A program made the translations under genes and the position numbers. From CAZHGD01 sp964531735 (GTDB lineage Bacteria; Armatimonadota; UBA10988), in the NCBI GenBank assembly GCA_964531735.1, contig CAZHGD010000077.1, forward strand, positions 1-32,003: a DNA stretch of 32,003 bases, given 5' to 3'. Positions 16,567 through 25,556 of the stretch are shown one piece after another; position 1 is the stretch's first letter; every line of letters begins with the position of its first letter. Under the pieces are notes generated by a model that did not search any database, was not told where the DNA came from, and saw only the letters and a list, made by a program, of their open reading frames with translations.

Positions 16567-19395
16567 ATGAGCCGTCCCTGCACCGCGCTGTCCGTGCTGG
16601 CATCGTGCCTGATCGTAACCGCCGCCGGCGCGGCGCCGGTCGGTTTGTCTGACCAGGGCACCTGGGCGCTGGCGGCGCCGGGCGTACCGGCCATCACCGG
16701 CAGCCTGTTCCTCTGGCACGACAAGTACCAGTACGAGACGCCCAAGGACGTCCATCGCGAGGGCGACGCCATCGTCGGTTGGCTGAAGGGCTCGACTGGC
16801 GGCGCCAAAGTCAGCTTCCGGCTGACCGGGCGCGTCGACGGCGACGACCTGATCCTGACGATGACCTTCCGCCGCCCGGCCGGCACCAACCTCAACCGCG
16901 GCGTGCTGATGCTCGTCCAACTGCCCCTGGAGCCGCTCGTCCAGCGCGTGGTGCGGTTCAGCCATAGCGAACCGGCACTGGTGCGCGCGGGCTTCACCGG
17001 CACCGGCAGCAGCTTCGCGGTCAACCTCGACGAGCGCCGGGCCTTCTCGCTGCGCCTGGACCGATTGGTCTCGTTCGACCGTCGCGGCGACTCACCGAAG
17101 ACGGTGGCCGTCAACGTCGGCCTCCTGCCGCCCGACTTCCCCGCCGACCAGGACGTGACCGTGACCGCCACCATCGGCCTGACCGCCGCCGGCGAGGAGC
17201 GCCTGCCGTGGCAGCACGCGATGAGCCAACCGCTGGCCATCAAGGGCCTCAAGTGGGCCGCCGACCGCTTCGCCACCAACGACACCGCGACGCTCGACGT
17301 AGACCTGGCCGCCACCTATGACAACCCGTTCGATCCCGAGCAGGTGGCGCTCGACGCGGCCATCACCTTCCCCGACGGACAGGTCCGTACACTGCCGGGC
17401 TATTACCACCGCGAGTACCTGGCCGACCGCTCGGCCGGTGTGGAAGTGCTCAAGGCCAGTGGCGCACCGGGTTGGCGACTGCGCTTCACGCCGACGCAGG
17501 CCGGCCGCTACACGCTGAAGGTGACCGCGCGCGACCGGACCGGGCGCACCGTCAGCGCGGACACGAGCTTGACCGCCGAGCCGTCGACCCAGCCCGGCAT
17601 GTTGGGCATCAGCCAGCACCGCACGGCGTTTGTCCGGCAACCCGGCGGCAGTGTCTTCCTGATCGGGCACAACGTGCCGACCTACCTGGCCGGGCGGCAA
17701 GGCATGGCCGAGGCGTTCGACAAGATGCGGGCCGGTGGCGAGAACTACACGCGGCTCTGGATGTACTCCGCGCACCTCGGTCTCGAATGGGGGCAGCCCT
17801 TCGGCACCTACCGCCTGGCCGAGGCCTGGCGGCTGGACCACGCGATGAAGCTGGCGCGCGAGCGCGGCATCGAGATCATGCTGTGCCTGGACACGCACCA
17901 GGACTTCATCGGGGCCCGGTTCGAGCAGAATCCGTACCATGTGAAGCAGGGCGGCCCCATCGACACGCCGATGGGCTTCTTCAGCAACGAAGCCGCCAAG
18001 CGCGCCTACCGCAACCGGCTGCGCTACCTGGTGGCCCGCTGGTCGCACTGCACCAACCTGGTAGCCTGGGAGTTCGCCAACGAGATTGAGGGCTGGAAGG
18101 GCTTCAGCGAGAACCAGGAACTGGTGGCCGGCTGGCATAGCGAGATGGCCCAGGTGATCCGTGGGCTCGACCCGTACCGACATGCCATCAGCACCAGTTG
18201 CTGGACCTCGGCCGGCTGGCCGAAGCTGTGGAACGCGCCCGGCCTGGACTTCGTGCAGACGCACCACTACAGCAACACGCGCACCAACATGGCCCAACGC
18301 ACGGTGGACATCACGCGGCAGAACCGCCGTGACTACCCCGGCCGCCTGTTGCTGTTCGGCGAGATGGGCATCCACTCGCACTTCGCCAAGGGCGAGGGCG
18401 ACGACGAGGACCCGCAGGGCGTCCACCTGCACGAGCAGAACTGGGCCGCGCTGATGGAGGGCAGCGCCTCGGTCCCGATCAACTGGTGGCACGAGAGCTA
18501 CTTCGAGCCGCACAACCTGTACGGCGTCTTCCGCGGCCTCGCCCGCTTCACCGCGCAGGTCGATCTGGACCAGCCGTGGCAGCCGACCGGTGACCTGAAG
18601 CTGGCCTGGGTCAAGGCGCCCGAGCAGCCCCTGCGCGACGACCTGGAGTTCGCGGGCAGCGGCGACAGTTGGCGCAAGCCGGCGGTGGCGCCGCGCGTGG
18701 TGCCGCGGCCCGACGGCCAAGTGACCGGCCGCGAGCAGTTGCCGGCGCTGCTGCAAGGCAAGGGGCACCAGGACATTCGCACCACCTGGACCTTCGAGCT
18801 GGACCTGGCGACCGCGGGGCAGTTCATCGTCCACGTCGGCCGCGCCAGCAACTCGCCGCGGCTACTGGTGAGCATCGACGGCCAACCGGTGCTCGATCGC
18901 CCGTTCCCGACCGGTCAGGGCCTGGGCAAGGAGAGCGTCTACCGCGAGCAGTGGAAGCTCTGGGAGACCATCTACGACGTCGACGTGGCCATCCCGGTGC
19001 CAGCCGGCCGGCACACTCTGACGCTGTTCAACGACGGCAACGACTGGCTGCAGATCACCTCGATCCGCCTGCCGCAGTACCTGGTCTGGGATCGGCCGTG
19101 GGCCGTGGCCACGGGCCTGAGCACGGGGCGCGAGGCGATGTGCTACGTGCGCAACGCGAAGTGGTGGTGGCTGCCGGTGAACCAGGGCGCCACCATCCCG
19201 CCCGTGGGCGCCACGCGCCTGGCCCTGCCGCCGCTGCCCGCCGGCCGCTACAGCGTCGAGCGCTGGGACACGGTCGCCGGCACCGTCGAGCAGCGCACGT
19301 CACTGACCCTGACCGGCCAGGGCGACCAACTCGATCTGCCGCCGTTCGCCCGTGACCTGGCGCTGCGCATTCGGCCCGCAGGCGCTGCCCGATGA
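16567..19395 (+). CDS. Secreted GH5-like (clan A) glycoside hydrolase with DUF5060-type domain
   Basis: 942 residues with an AAGGAGA ribosome site. Signal peptide 1-22 (cleavage near AGA-AP). Domains in order: a beta-rich N-terminal region (about 25-225), a DUF5060-like Ig domain (about 230-345, with FPDGQVRTLPGYY and RLRFTPTQAGRYTLKV), a TIM-barrel catalytic domain (about 350-690), and a beta-sandwich C-terminal region (about 700-940) resembling the collagen-binding-like module that often follows such enzymes. Catalytic acid/base E506 is in WEFANEIEG and the nucleophile E599 in LLLFGEMGIHS, both at expected strand ends. It should cleave a beta-linked glycan outside the cytoplasm by a retaining mechanism; the substrate is not predictable. 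It follows the E1 beta gene by 11 nt and its stop overlaps the start of the glycosyltransferase gene. Confidence 0.85.
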   Translation: MSRPCTALSVLASCLIVTAAGAAPVGLSDQGTWALAAPGVPAITGSLFLWHDKYQYETPKDVHREGDAIVGWLKGSTGGAKVSFRLTGRVDGDDLILTMTFRRPAGTNLNRGVLMLVQLPLEPLVQRVVRFSHSEPALVRAGFTGTGSSFAVNLDERRAFSLRLDRLVSFDRRGDSPKTVAVNVGLLPPDFPADQDVTVTATIGLTAAGEERLPWQHAMSQPLAIKGLKWAADRFATNDTATLDVDLAATYDNPFDPEQVALDAAITFPDGQVRTLPGYYHREYLADRSAGVEVLKASGAPGWRLRFTPTQAGRYTLKVTARDRTGRTVSADTSLTAEPSTQPGMLGISQHRTAFVRQPGGSVFLIGHNVPTYLAGRQGMAEAFDKMRAGGENYTRLWMYSAHLGLEWGQPFGTYRLAEAWRLDHAMKLARERGIEIMLCLDTHQDFIGARFEQNPYHVKQGGPIDTPMGFFSNEAAKRAYRNRLRYLVARWSHCTNLVAWEFANEIEGWKGFSENQELVAGWHSEMAQVIRGLDPYRHAISTSCWTSAGWPKLWNAPGLDFVQTHHYSNTRTNMAQRTVDITRQNRRDYPGRLLLFGEMGIHSHFAKGEGDDEDPQGVHLHEQNWAALMEGSASVPINWWHESYFEPHNLYGVFRGLARFTAQVDLDQPWQPTGDLKLAWVKAPEQPLRDDLEFAGSGDSWRKPAVAPRVVPRPDGQVTGREQLPALLQGKGHQDIRTTWTFELDLATAGQFIVHVGRASNSPRLLVSIDGQPVLDRPFPTGQGLGKESVYREQWKLWETIYDVDVAIPVPAGRHTLTLFNDGNDWLQITSIRLPQYLVWDRPWAVATGLSTGREAMCYVRNAKWWWLPVNQGATIPPVGATRLALPPLPAGRYSVERWDTVAGTVEQRTSLTLTGQGDQLDLPPFARDLALRIRPAGAAR

Positions 19396-20252
19396 GCGTC
19401 TCCCTGATCATCCTCAACCACAACAAGGCCGCCTACTCGGCGATGCTGCTCGACAGTCTGCTGGCCTCGGGGGGCGGGCCGTTCGAGTGGCTGCTGGTGG
19501 ACAACGGCAGCACGGACGACACGCCGGCCGTGCTCAGTGCCGCGCTGGAGCGCGCTCGCGCCGCCGGGCACACCGGGCAGGTGATGACCTTCGCCACCAA
19601 CATCGGCGCCATCGCCGGCCGCAACGAGGCCATGAAGGTGGCGCAGGGCGACGTCTTCGCGTTCCTCGACAACGATCTGGTCGTGCGGGATGGCGACTGG
19701 TGCGAGCGTCTCGTCGCCGTGCTCGACAACGACCCGCAAGTCGGCATCGTCAGCCCGAAGCTGGTCTTCCCCTGGGCGCCGTATGACATCGAGTTCGCCG
19801 GCTGCGACGTGACACCCGGTGGCCGGGTCATCTACCGTGGCCGTGGTGAGCCGCTCGACGCGGCCGACTACAACGAACCGCGCGACTGTCAGTGCCTGAT
19901 CTCGGCCTGCATCGTCTTCCGGCGGCGGTTGTACGATGAGCTGGGCGGACTGGACGAGGTGTTCAACCCGGTCCAGTTCGAGGACCTGGACTTCTGCTAC
20001 CGCGCCCGCGAAGCCGGCTGGCTCTGCCGTTACGAGCCGGCGGTCGAGATGTACCACTGGGAGCACACCACCACCGCGGGCTCGAAGGGCGTCAACTTCT
20101 CGCTGGTCACCATGCGCAACAGCCGCACGTTCAAGCAGCGCTGGGGCGACCGGTTCGCCGGCGAAGGCGGCCCGCCGGACGAGTTGGGCAAGTGGCGCGA
20201 GCTGACGAAGCACGGCCTCGAAGAGGTGCCCGCGCCGCCGTTCCGGCGGTGA
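19392..20252 (+). CDS. Glycosyltransferase family 2 protein
   Basis: 286 residues. GT-A fold landmarks: SVSLIILNHNK at the start, LLVDNGSTDDT, NIGAIAGRNEAM, the metal-binding FLDNDLVV (DxD type), the acceptor-side loop LDEVFNPVQFEDLDFCYRAREAGW, and a conserved H-E segment MYHWEHTTT. These place it with rhamnosyl- or other dTDP/UDP-sugar transferases of the rfbN-like sort, which build surface polysaccharide or glycoprotein glycans on the cytoplasmic side. There is no C-terminal membrane segment. Its ATG overlaps the hydrolase stop (ATGA), so translation is probably coupled. It is unusual for a biosynthetic transferase to be coupled to a secreted hydrolase. Confidence 0.92.
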   Translation: MSVSLIILNHNKAAYSAMLLDSLLASGGGPFEWLLVDNGSTDDTPAVLSAALERARAAGHTGQVMTFATNIGAIAGRNEAMKVAQGDVFAFLDNDLVVRDGDWCERLVAVLDNDPQVGIVSPKLVFPWAPYDIEFAGCDVTPGGRVIYRGRGEPLDAADYNEPRDCQCLISACIVFRRRLYDELGGLDEVFNPVQFEDLDFCYRAREAGWLCRYEPAVEMYHWEHTTTAGSKGVNFSLVTMRNSRTFKQRWGDRFAGEGGPPDELGKWRELTKHGLEEVPAPPFRR

Positions 20253-20263
20253 GCGGACCATTC

Positions 20264-20277
20264 TGGCCGCCGCCAGT
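20264..20277. terminator. Small hairpin between convergent GT2 and lipoprotein genes
   Basis: Arms CTGGC (20264-20268) and GCCAG (20273-20277) with loop CGCC, in the 76-bp gap between convergent stops. It is weak and without a T-tract. Confidence 0.25.
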
Positions 20278-20328
20278 CCGGGCGTGGCCACGAGCTGCCG
20301 CGGGCGGACAGTGACGGCGAATCGCGAA

Positions 20329-23142
20329 CTAGGCGCCGTGCCAGGGCAGGCAGTCCAGCAGGTACGCGAGGCTCCGCACGCCGCTCGTCGCCTGCGGCGC
20401 GAACCGGGCCTGGGCCCGCTGCCAGGTGAAGGTGTAGACCCGCTTGCCCCAGGTCCGCGTCCAGGTGCCGGCAGGGATCGCGTAGCTGTCGTCGAGGTCG
20501 AACGCGAGCTTGAAGTTGCCCAGCGGGTCCTCGGCGGCGGTGACGTTGGCGTCGAAGTCCGTGTCCTTCATCTCCAGCCGGACCCCATCAATCTCGACCG
20601 GAGCGTAGGGCGGGGTGCTCTGGGTCAGGTGCGCGCTGCCGGTGCTGGCCGAGAAGGAGAGGCCCAGGCGCTTGGCGCTCAGCAGGCCGGCGCTGTAGCG
20701 GTAGTAGGGATCGGCGGCCATGAAGTCCTCCGCGAGGATCCCGCCCGAACCCGAGGCGGTGACCGTCATCCCCGAGGGATAGGTCTCGGTCCCACTGTAG
20801 CTCCAGCCCACCGCATCGCCGCAGTCACCGATCGACGGTGCGCCGCCGTCGCCATAGTAGAACGAGACGGCGCCGTGCATGGCGTTGCGGTGACCGTTGA
20901 TGTGCGCGCGCAGGTGCATGGTGCCCGAGAAGGCTCGCGTGAGGCCACCCAGGACGTCGGTGTAGGTGAAGGGGACCTGCCACTCGGTCAGCGGCGTCCG
21001 GCAACTGGCCGCCCCGCCGATGAACACGCGAACCGGCCCGGCAGCGCTCAGGCCGGTGCTCGGCAACGGGTCCGCGATCACCGTCTGCGCGTCGACCCAG
21101 CGGGCCGGCACCGGGTTGCCGCCGACGCTGACGCTGGCAGTCTGCGTGCCGAAGTAGCCGAACAGCCCCTTGATGACCAAGCTGTTGTGCGTCGGGTTGC
21201 TGCTGGTGCCGCCAACGTACGCGCTGGTGATCACCGGGTTCAGCAGGAAGTCGCCGGTGTCGGGGTACACCTTGAACACAGCCGTCGGGCGGCCCACCTC
21301 GGCCGAGACGTCCCACCCGCGGTTGTGGATGTCCTGGGCCACCGTGGCCAGTGGGAAGCCGCGCTGCGGCGGCGTTTCGAGGATGGGGTGCGCCGGGTCC
21401 GGCTCGAAGGGGGGATTCCCGTGGGTGAACACGGTGCCGCGGAGCCGGTCGAACAGGAAGCAATCGACACGCGAGCCGATGTCCAGGCGTACCGGCGCCG
21501 TCCAGCCACAGTAGGCCCGGGCCCCTTTGGCGATGAACGCGTCACGCATGTCCATCGCCGCCAGGTAGCACGCCGAAACGACCGCCACGCTGCCAGCGGC
21601 GAAGCTCATCTTGGCGCGGACGAAGTCGGGCGTGAAGCCGTACACCTCGTGCTTGAGCTCACCACGCTCAAGCACGGCCGTCACCACCAGCTCGCCGTTG
21701 GTCAGCTCGGTTGCGTACTGGGCGTCATTGGCAGCATCCACCGGCGTGGTGGTCCAGGCCGCCGAACGGATGGCGCCGCCGCGCGTGACGGCGGCGCCGC
21801 CGTGGGCATCCAGGTAGAACACGCCGACCTCGCGGACCAGCGCCAGAGCGTCCACCGTGGCCCAACAGCGGGTGCCTACGGCCACGCCGATGTCGTATCT
21901 TGCGTCGTTGACGATGTGTTGCACCGGTTGCGACGGACTATAGGTATACGCCTGTCCCCCTTTCATCGCGGTCAACACCGCCGCCTTGCCGCTCGCCGGC
22001 ACGGCCGGCCCGCTGGTGGCAGTAGCCTGGCGTGGTCTTCGCGAGGCCGCCAGGGCAGGCCGCGACGCCGGCGGGCTCGCCTCGTCGCCGCCGGTGGTCG
22101 GGACGGGCGGACCGGGAGCGACCGTCTGCTCCTCGCGGGTGGTGTTGCAGATGAGGAAGAGCCGGCCGTCGCGGAAACGGCCCCAACAGCCGCCGGAATC
22201 GGCGACCACGCCGGCCGCCTCGAAGTGCTCCGGGTGCGCGGCCATGTAGTCGGCCAGCGCCTGGTTGTCGGCCTCCGGGTTGGCCCCGGTGAGGGCCGCG
22301 GCCCTGGCCTTGACCGCGTCCACCGCGGCCTGGCGCTGGCCAAAGGTGACGGCACTGAGCTCGAGCGGCCAGGGCTCCAGTCCCACCAGGCACCGCAGCA
22401 GGCGCGCGGCGTCACCCTCGTCGATGCTGTTGGAGCCGTTGCAGTCCCACTGAGCGATGCTGGCCGGCGCAGCGTCGAGCCCCCGGACCACCCGCAGCAG
22501 CTTGATGGCCGACCCGATCTCAGCGCCGCCGGTGCCCATGAGATCGCCGATGAGCGCCGCGCGACGCGGTGCGCCGGTTCGGCCCCTGGCCGCGCCGCGG
22601 CCGATGGTGTCGCCGGTGACGCCCGCCAGCACGCCGGTCACACCGATGGTGGCGTTCTGCGGCGTGGCGCCGGCCAGCGCCTGCATGTGGAAGGTGACGA
22701 TCAGGCCCGACCCGGTCGGGCAGGCCGTGGTGTCGGCGACGGCGAACGCCGACCGGCCCGCAACGCCCGACGGGTTCGCGGCGGTGAGCGCCTGCGGACC
22801 CCAACTCGGCCCGCGGGTCACCTCCAGCACGGCGAACACGGCGGGGTCGAACTGCAAGTGGACCGTGGCTCCGGCGACGCCGCCGAGATCGCTGGCCTGG
22901 ATCGTGAACTGGAAATCGGTCCCAGGGGCTTGCAGCACGGTGGGGGTGCCGAGGCTGCGCGCGGAGGCGGCGCCGGTGTCGGTCGCCAGGGCCACGCTTT
23001 GCGCCGCGACGGCCACCATCCCGTCATCGCGCGGCGAAAGCGAGGCGTGGCCGCCGCCACAACCTGCTGCCACGAGGCCAAGAGCAACCGTGGAGCACAG
23101 AAGACCGGCCACACGACGTACGGCGGATCGGACGCGTATCAT
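20329..23142 (-). CDS. Large lipoprotein: cohesin-like, dockerin-like, possible clan-CD peptidase, IPT/TIG-like
   Basis: 937 residues from ATG 23142 (AAGGAGG 9 nt upstream; an in-frame TTG six bases earlier is less likely). Lipobox LVAAGC with C28. Residues about 65-180 resemble a cohesin-type beta-sandwich (VHLQFDPAVFAVLEV, then GLIVTFHMQAL). Residues about 197-258 look like a type I dockerin: a degenerate first calcium loop, then an intact DCNGSNSIDEGD loop (233-244) with LLRCLVG. Residues about 380-620 contain FYLDAHGG (H447) and VVSACYLAA (C525) followed by GARAYCGWT, the His-Gly and Ala-Cys dyad pattern of caspase/gingipain-fold proteins; the 78-residue His-Cys spacing is longer than usual. 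An IPT/TIG-like domain (about 632-715) and an unrecognised C-terminal region follow. The peptidase assignment is inference; the rest is moderately supported. Confidence 0.75.
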   Translation of the reverse strand: MIRVRSAVRRVAGLLCSTVALGLVAAGCGGGHASLSPRDDGMVAVAAQSVALATDTGAASARSLGTPTVLQAPGTDFQFTIQASDLGGVAGATVHLQFDPAVFAVLEVTRGPSWGPQALTAANPSGVAGRSAFAVADTTACPTGSGLIVTFHMQALAGATPQNATIGVTGVLAGVTGDTIGRGAARGRTGAPRRAALIGDLMGTGGAEIGSAIKLLRVVRGLDAAPASIAQWDCNGSNSIDEGDAARLLRCLVGLEPWPLELSAVTFGQRQAAVDAVKARAAALTGANPEADNQALADYMAAHPEHFEAAGVVADSGGCWGRFRDGRLFLICNTTREEQTVAPGPPVPTTGGDEASPPASRPALAASRRPRQATATSGPAVPASGKAAVLTAMKGGQAYTYSPSQPVQHIVNDARYDIGVAVGTRCWATVDALALVREVGVFYLDAHGGAAVTRGGAIRSAAWTTTPVDAANDAQYATELTNGELVVTAVLERGELKHEVYGFTPDFVRAKMSFAAGSVAVVSACYLAAMDMRDAFIAKGARAYCGWTAPVRLDIGSRVDCFLFDRLRGTVFTHGNPPFEPDPAHPILETPPQRGFPLATVAQDIHNRGWDVSAEVGRPTAVFKVYPDTGDFLLNPVITSAYVGGTSSNPTHNSLVIKGLFGYFGTQTASVSVGGNPVPARWVDAQTVIADPLPSTGLSAAGPVRVFIGGAASCRTPLTEWQVPFTYTDVLGGLTRAFSGTMHLRAHINGHRNAMHGAVSFYYGDGGAPSIGDCGDAVGWSYSGTETYPSGMTVTASGSGGILAEDFMAADPYYRYSAGLLSAKRLGLSFSASTGSAHLTQSTPPYAPVEIDGVRLEMKDTDFDANVTAAEDPLGNFKLAFDLDDSYAIPAGTWTRTWGKRVYTFTWQRAQARFAPQATSGVRSLAYLLDCLPWHGA

Positions 23143-23344
23143 GCCCAAGCCCTCCTTCCGAGGAACTCACTCGGCCATGCGCGACTCACAGCACCGTACC
23201 GACACGGTCGCGTTCTCCTGCGCCAGCCCCGCACCTCCTTGGTCCGGCGTCACGTGCGGACCGGCTCGGCCTGGAGGAGGCCGGCGGACCGGCGCGAACG
23301 AGACAGCGCGCTCGCAGCGCGTTCCACGGCTCCGGAGGCCCCGC
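23143..23344. promoter_or_regulatory. Divergent promoter region, lipoprotein / C45 gene
   Basis: 202 bp between outward-facing genes for exported proteins. Ribosome sites precede both starts, but no convincing -35/-10 pair was found on either strand. Several short frames here have no support. Confidence 0.3.
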
Positions 23345-24466
23345 ATGATACGCCGCACGAGTCCGAGTCGGCTCCTCGCCCTCGGTCTGCTGGCCTGCCT
23401 CAACTGGCCGGCATTCGGCGCGCCTGCGGCACCGGTCAAGGGCCAGCGCTACACCATCGGCGAGGGCGACCACACCATCACCGTGCTCAAGCTGTGGGGC
23501 ACGCCCTACCAAATGGGCTACGCGCACGGCACGCTCTGCGCCGACGAGATCAAGGGCTTCGTCAAGCGCATCATCTTGGCGATGTGCCTCGGCATGAACA
23601 CCGACGAAGCACAGCTCGACGCCGCCTGGGCGCAGATGGCGCCGTTCGTGCCGGAGCGCTACCTCCAGGAGCTGAAGGGCCTGTCCGACGGGTCCGGGGT
23701 GCCGCTGGTCGACATCCAGCGCGCGCACGCCATCCCCGACCTGAGCGAGTTCCACTGCACTTTCTTCGCCGCCTGGGGCTCGGCCACCGCCGACCACCAC
23801 CTGCACCAGATTCGCGCCCTCGACTACGCCATGGCCGCCGGCTTGCAGAACTGCCCGGCCCTGATCGTGTCGCGGCCGGCCGGCGGGCAGCGGTTCGTCA
23901 ACGTCGGCTGGCTGGGCTTCATCGGCGTGGTCAGCGGCATGAACGACCGGCACCTCGCCCTTAGTGAGATTGGTGACCACTTCGGCGACGAGCACGAGAC
24001 GCTCGCCGGCGAGCCGATGCCGTTCCTGATGCGGCAGGTGCTGGAAGAGGCCGGCGATCTGGCCACCGCGATCCGTCTGTTCAGCCAGGCCAAGCGGACC
24101 AGCTCGTTCCTCTACTGCGTCAGTGACGCCAAGATCCCCACCGCGCGCAAGCTCCGCACCTGCCATGACTTCTGCCAGGTCTTCGGCCCCGAACCCGCGC
24201 CGCTCGGCGGCCTCAAGGACGTGGTGTTCTGGTCGATGGGCTGCAACAGCCGCTGGAACGCCAAGGTGCGCGACGTGCTGGCGCCGCGCCTGGGACGGAT
24301 CAACGAGACCACCGGTATGCAGGATGTGATGCACGGCCTGCGCACCGGCAATCTGCACGCGGTGCACTACGACGTGACGGCGCTCAGGCTGTGGGTGGCC
24401 AACGCCTCGCCGGTGCCACACCTGAAGCCGGCGTACGACCGTCCGTTCGTGGCCTACGAGCTGTAG
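23345..24466 (+). CDS. Exported C45-type (acyl-CoA:6-APA acyltransferase-like) Ntn hydrolase
   Basis: 373 residues from ATG 23345, with GGAGG 7 nt upstream. An N-terminal signal (2-26) is present; LLAC at C18 could also be read as a lipobox, so lipidation is possible. The body matches the C45/phospholipase B-like Ntn fold: GTPYQMGYAHGTLCADEIKGF near the start, then the probable autoprocessing site with C138 in EFHCTFFAAWGSAT, followed by RALDYAM, VNVGWLGFIGVVSGMNDRHLALSE, and a late NSRWN segment. The family cleaves itself before the Cys, which then attacks amide or ester bonds. The substrate is unknown; an exported location suggests N-acyl or peptide-like compounds. It is followed by metF on the same strand after 164 bp, probably as a separate transcript. 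Confidence 0.82.
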   Translation: MIRRTSPSRLLALGLLACLNWPAFGAPAAPVKGQRYTIGEGDHTITVLKLWGTPYQMGYAHGTLCADEIKGFVKRIILAMCLGMNTDEAQLDAAWAQMAPFVPERYLQELKGLSDGSGVPLVDIQRAHAIPDLSEFHCTFFAAWGSATADHHLHQIRALDYAMAAGLQNCPALIVSRPAGGQRFVNVGWLGFIGVVSGMNDRHLALSEIGDHFGDEHETLAGEPMPFLMRQVLEEAGDLATAIRLFSQAKRTSSFLYCVSDAKIPTARKLRTCHDFCQVFGPEPAPLGGLKDVVFWSMGCNSRWNAKVRDVLAPRLGRINETTGMQDVMHGLRTGNLHAVHYDVTALRLWVANASPVPHLKPAYDRPFVAYEL

Positions 24467-24493
24467 CGGGCCCGGTGGTGCGTGGCCCGGTGG

Positions 24494-24511
24494 CGCGCTC
24501 GCGCAAGCGCG
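24494..24511 (+). terminator. Hairpin downstream of the C45 gene
   Basis: Arms CGCGCT (24494-24499) and AGCGCG (24506-24511) with a 6-nt loop, 28 nt after the C45 stop. A short T-run (TTTT at 24533-24536) is too far away to be part of a classic terminator. Weak candidate separating this gene from metF. Confidence 0.3.
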
Positions 24512-24515
24512 GCTC

Positions 24516-24544
24516 TGGTCTCATTCGGCTCGTTTTGATACCAT
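24516..24544 (+). promoter_or_regulatory. Candidate promoter for metF
   Basis: -35 TGGTCT (24516-24521), 17-bp spacer, -10 TACCAT (24539-24544) preceded by TG-A (extended -10). It leaves an 80-nt leader before the metF ATG. No SAM or B12 riboswitch is apparent in it. Confidence 0.4.
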
Positions 24545-24630
24545 GGGGGGTGCGGGTCAAGCAGCGACGGATCGCGCCGGTCGTCCGGCACTGTCGTTGG
24601 TGCCGCCAAGGGCGACCCGGCGAGGCGTTG

Positions 24631-25545
24631 ATGCACATCCAGGACATCCTGGCCCGACACCGGGTCACCAGTTCGTTTGAGTTCTTCCCACCCAAGAGTG
24701 CCGAGGCCGCCGACAGTCTGTTCGAGACCATCGCCGAGATGGAGCCGTTGGCGCCGTCGTTCGTCTCGGTGACCTACGGTGCCGGCGGCTCCACCCGCGA
24801 GCTGACGCACGCACTGGTGGAACGGATCCGCCGCCAGACCGCGCTGACGCCGATCCCACACCTGACGTGCATCGGCCATACGCGCGCCGAGATCCAGGGC
24901 ATTCTGGAGCGCTACGCCGCCGCCGGCGTCAGCAACATCCTGGCGCTCGCCGGCGACCCGCCGCGCGATCAGCCCGACTATGACCGCAGTCGCGATGACT
25001 TCCGCCACGCCGCTGACCTGGTCGCCTTCATCCGCGGCTTCCAGGGCCACCCGCAGCGGCGCGGCTTCGGCATCGGGGTGGCGGGCTTCCCCGAGGGCCA
25101 TCCAGCCACGCCCAACCGCTTGCTCGAGCTGGACCACCTGAAGGCCAAGGTGGACGCCGGCGCCGACTACCTCTGCACGCAGCTCTTCTTCGACAACCGC
25201 GACTTCTACGACTTCCGCGACCGGTGCGCGCTGGCCGGCATCCACGTGCCGATTCTGGCCGGCATCATGCCGGTCGCCAGCCTGTCCGGGCTGGCCCGCA
25301 TGGCCGAGTTGGCGGCCGGCGCACGCGTGCCGGCGCCGCTCCTGCGCGCGCTGCACCGCGTGGCCGATGACGCCGAGGCCGTGCGGCGCGTGGGCGTGCA
25401 CTGGGCCACCGAGCAGTGCCGCGATCTGCTCGACCAGGACGTGCGCGGCATCCACTTCTACACGCTCAACCGCAGCCAGGCCACGCGCGAGATCTACCGC
25501 ACGCTGGGCCTGCGCAACAGCGAGGTCCTGCAACGCATCGCCTGA
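24631..25545 (+). CDS. metF: 5,10-methylenetetrahydrofolate reductase
   Basis: 304 residues from ATG 24631 (GAGG 6 nt upstream); the frame is open further upstream but without family sequence. MetF landmarks: SSFEFFPPKS with the catalytic glutamate E17, SVTYGAGGSTR, PHLTCIGHTRAEI, ILALAGDPP with the FAD/folate-contacting aspartate, DYLCTQLFFDN, and HFYTLNRS near the C-terminus. The enzyme reduces methylene-THF to methyl-THF with FAD and NAD(P)H, supplying the methyl group for methionine. Length matches the bacterial enzyme. A convergent cobalamin-type binding protein gene ends 6 bp away; methionine synthase is not in the window. Confidence 0.95.
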   Translation: MHIQDILARHRVTSSFEFFPPKSAEAADSLFETIAEMEPLAPSFVSVTYGAGGSTRELTHALVERIRRQTALTPIPHLTCIGHTRAEIQGILERYAAAGVSNILALAGDPPRDQPDYDRSRDDFRHAADLVAFIRGFQGHPQRRGFGIGVAGFPEGHPATPNRLLELDHLKAKVDAGADYLCTQLFFDNRDFYDFRDRCALAGIHVPILAGIMPVASLSGLARMAELAAGARVPAPLLRALHRVADDAEAVRRVGVHWATEQCRDLLDQDVRGIHFYTLNRSQATREIYRTLGLRNSEVLQRIA

Positions 25546-25556
25546 CGCCGCTCAGG
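25541..25556. terminator. Short hairpin between convergent metF and BtuF-like genes
   Basis: Arms CCTGA (25541-25545) and TCAGG (25552-25556) around a 6-nt loop; each arm contains one of the two stop codons. A 5-bp stem is weak on its own. Confidence 0.25.

Noticed and set aside
22457..23344. Upstream extension of the C45 gene
   Set aside because: It is antisense to the large lipoprotein; the signal peptide and GGAGG place the start at 23345.
24467..24630. Riboswitch (SAM or cobalamin) upstream of metF
   Set aside because: The leader is about 80 nt and no conserved riboswitch core could be recognised by eye.
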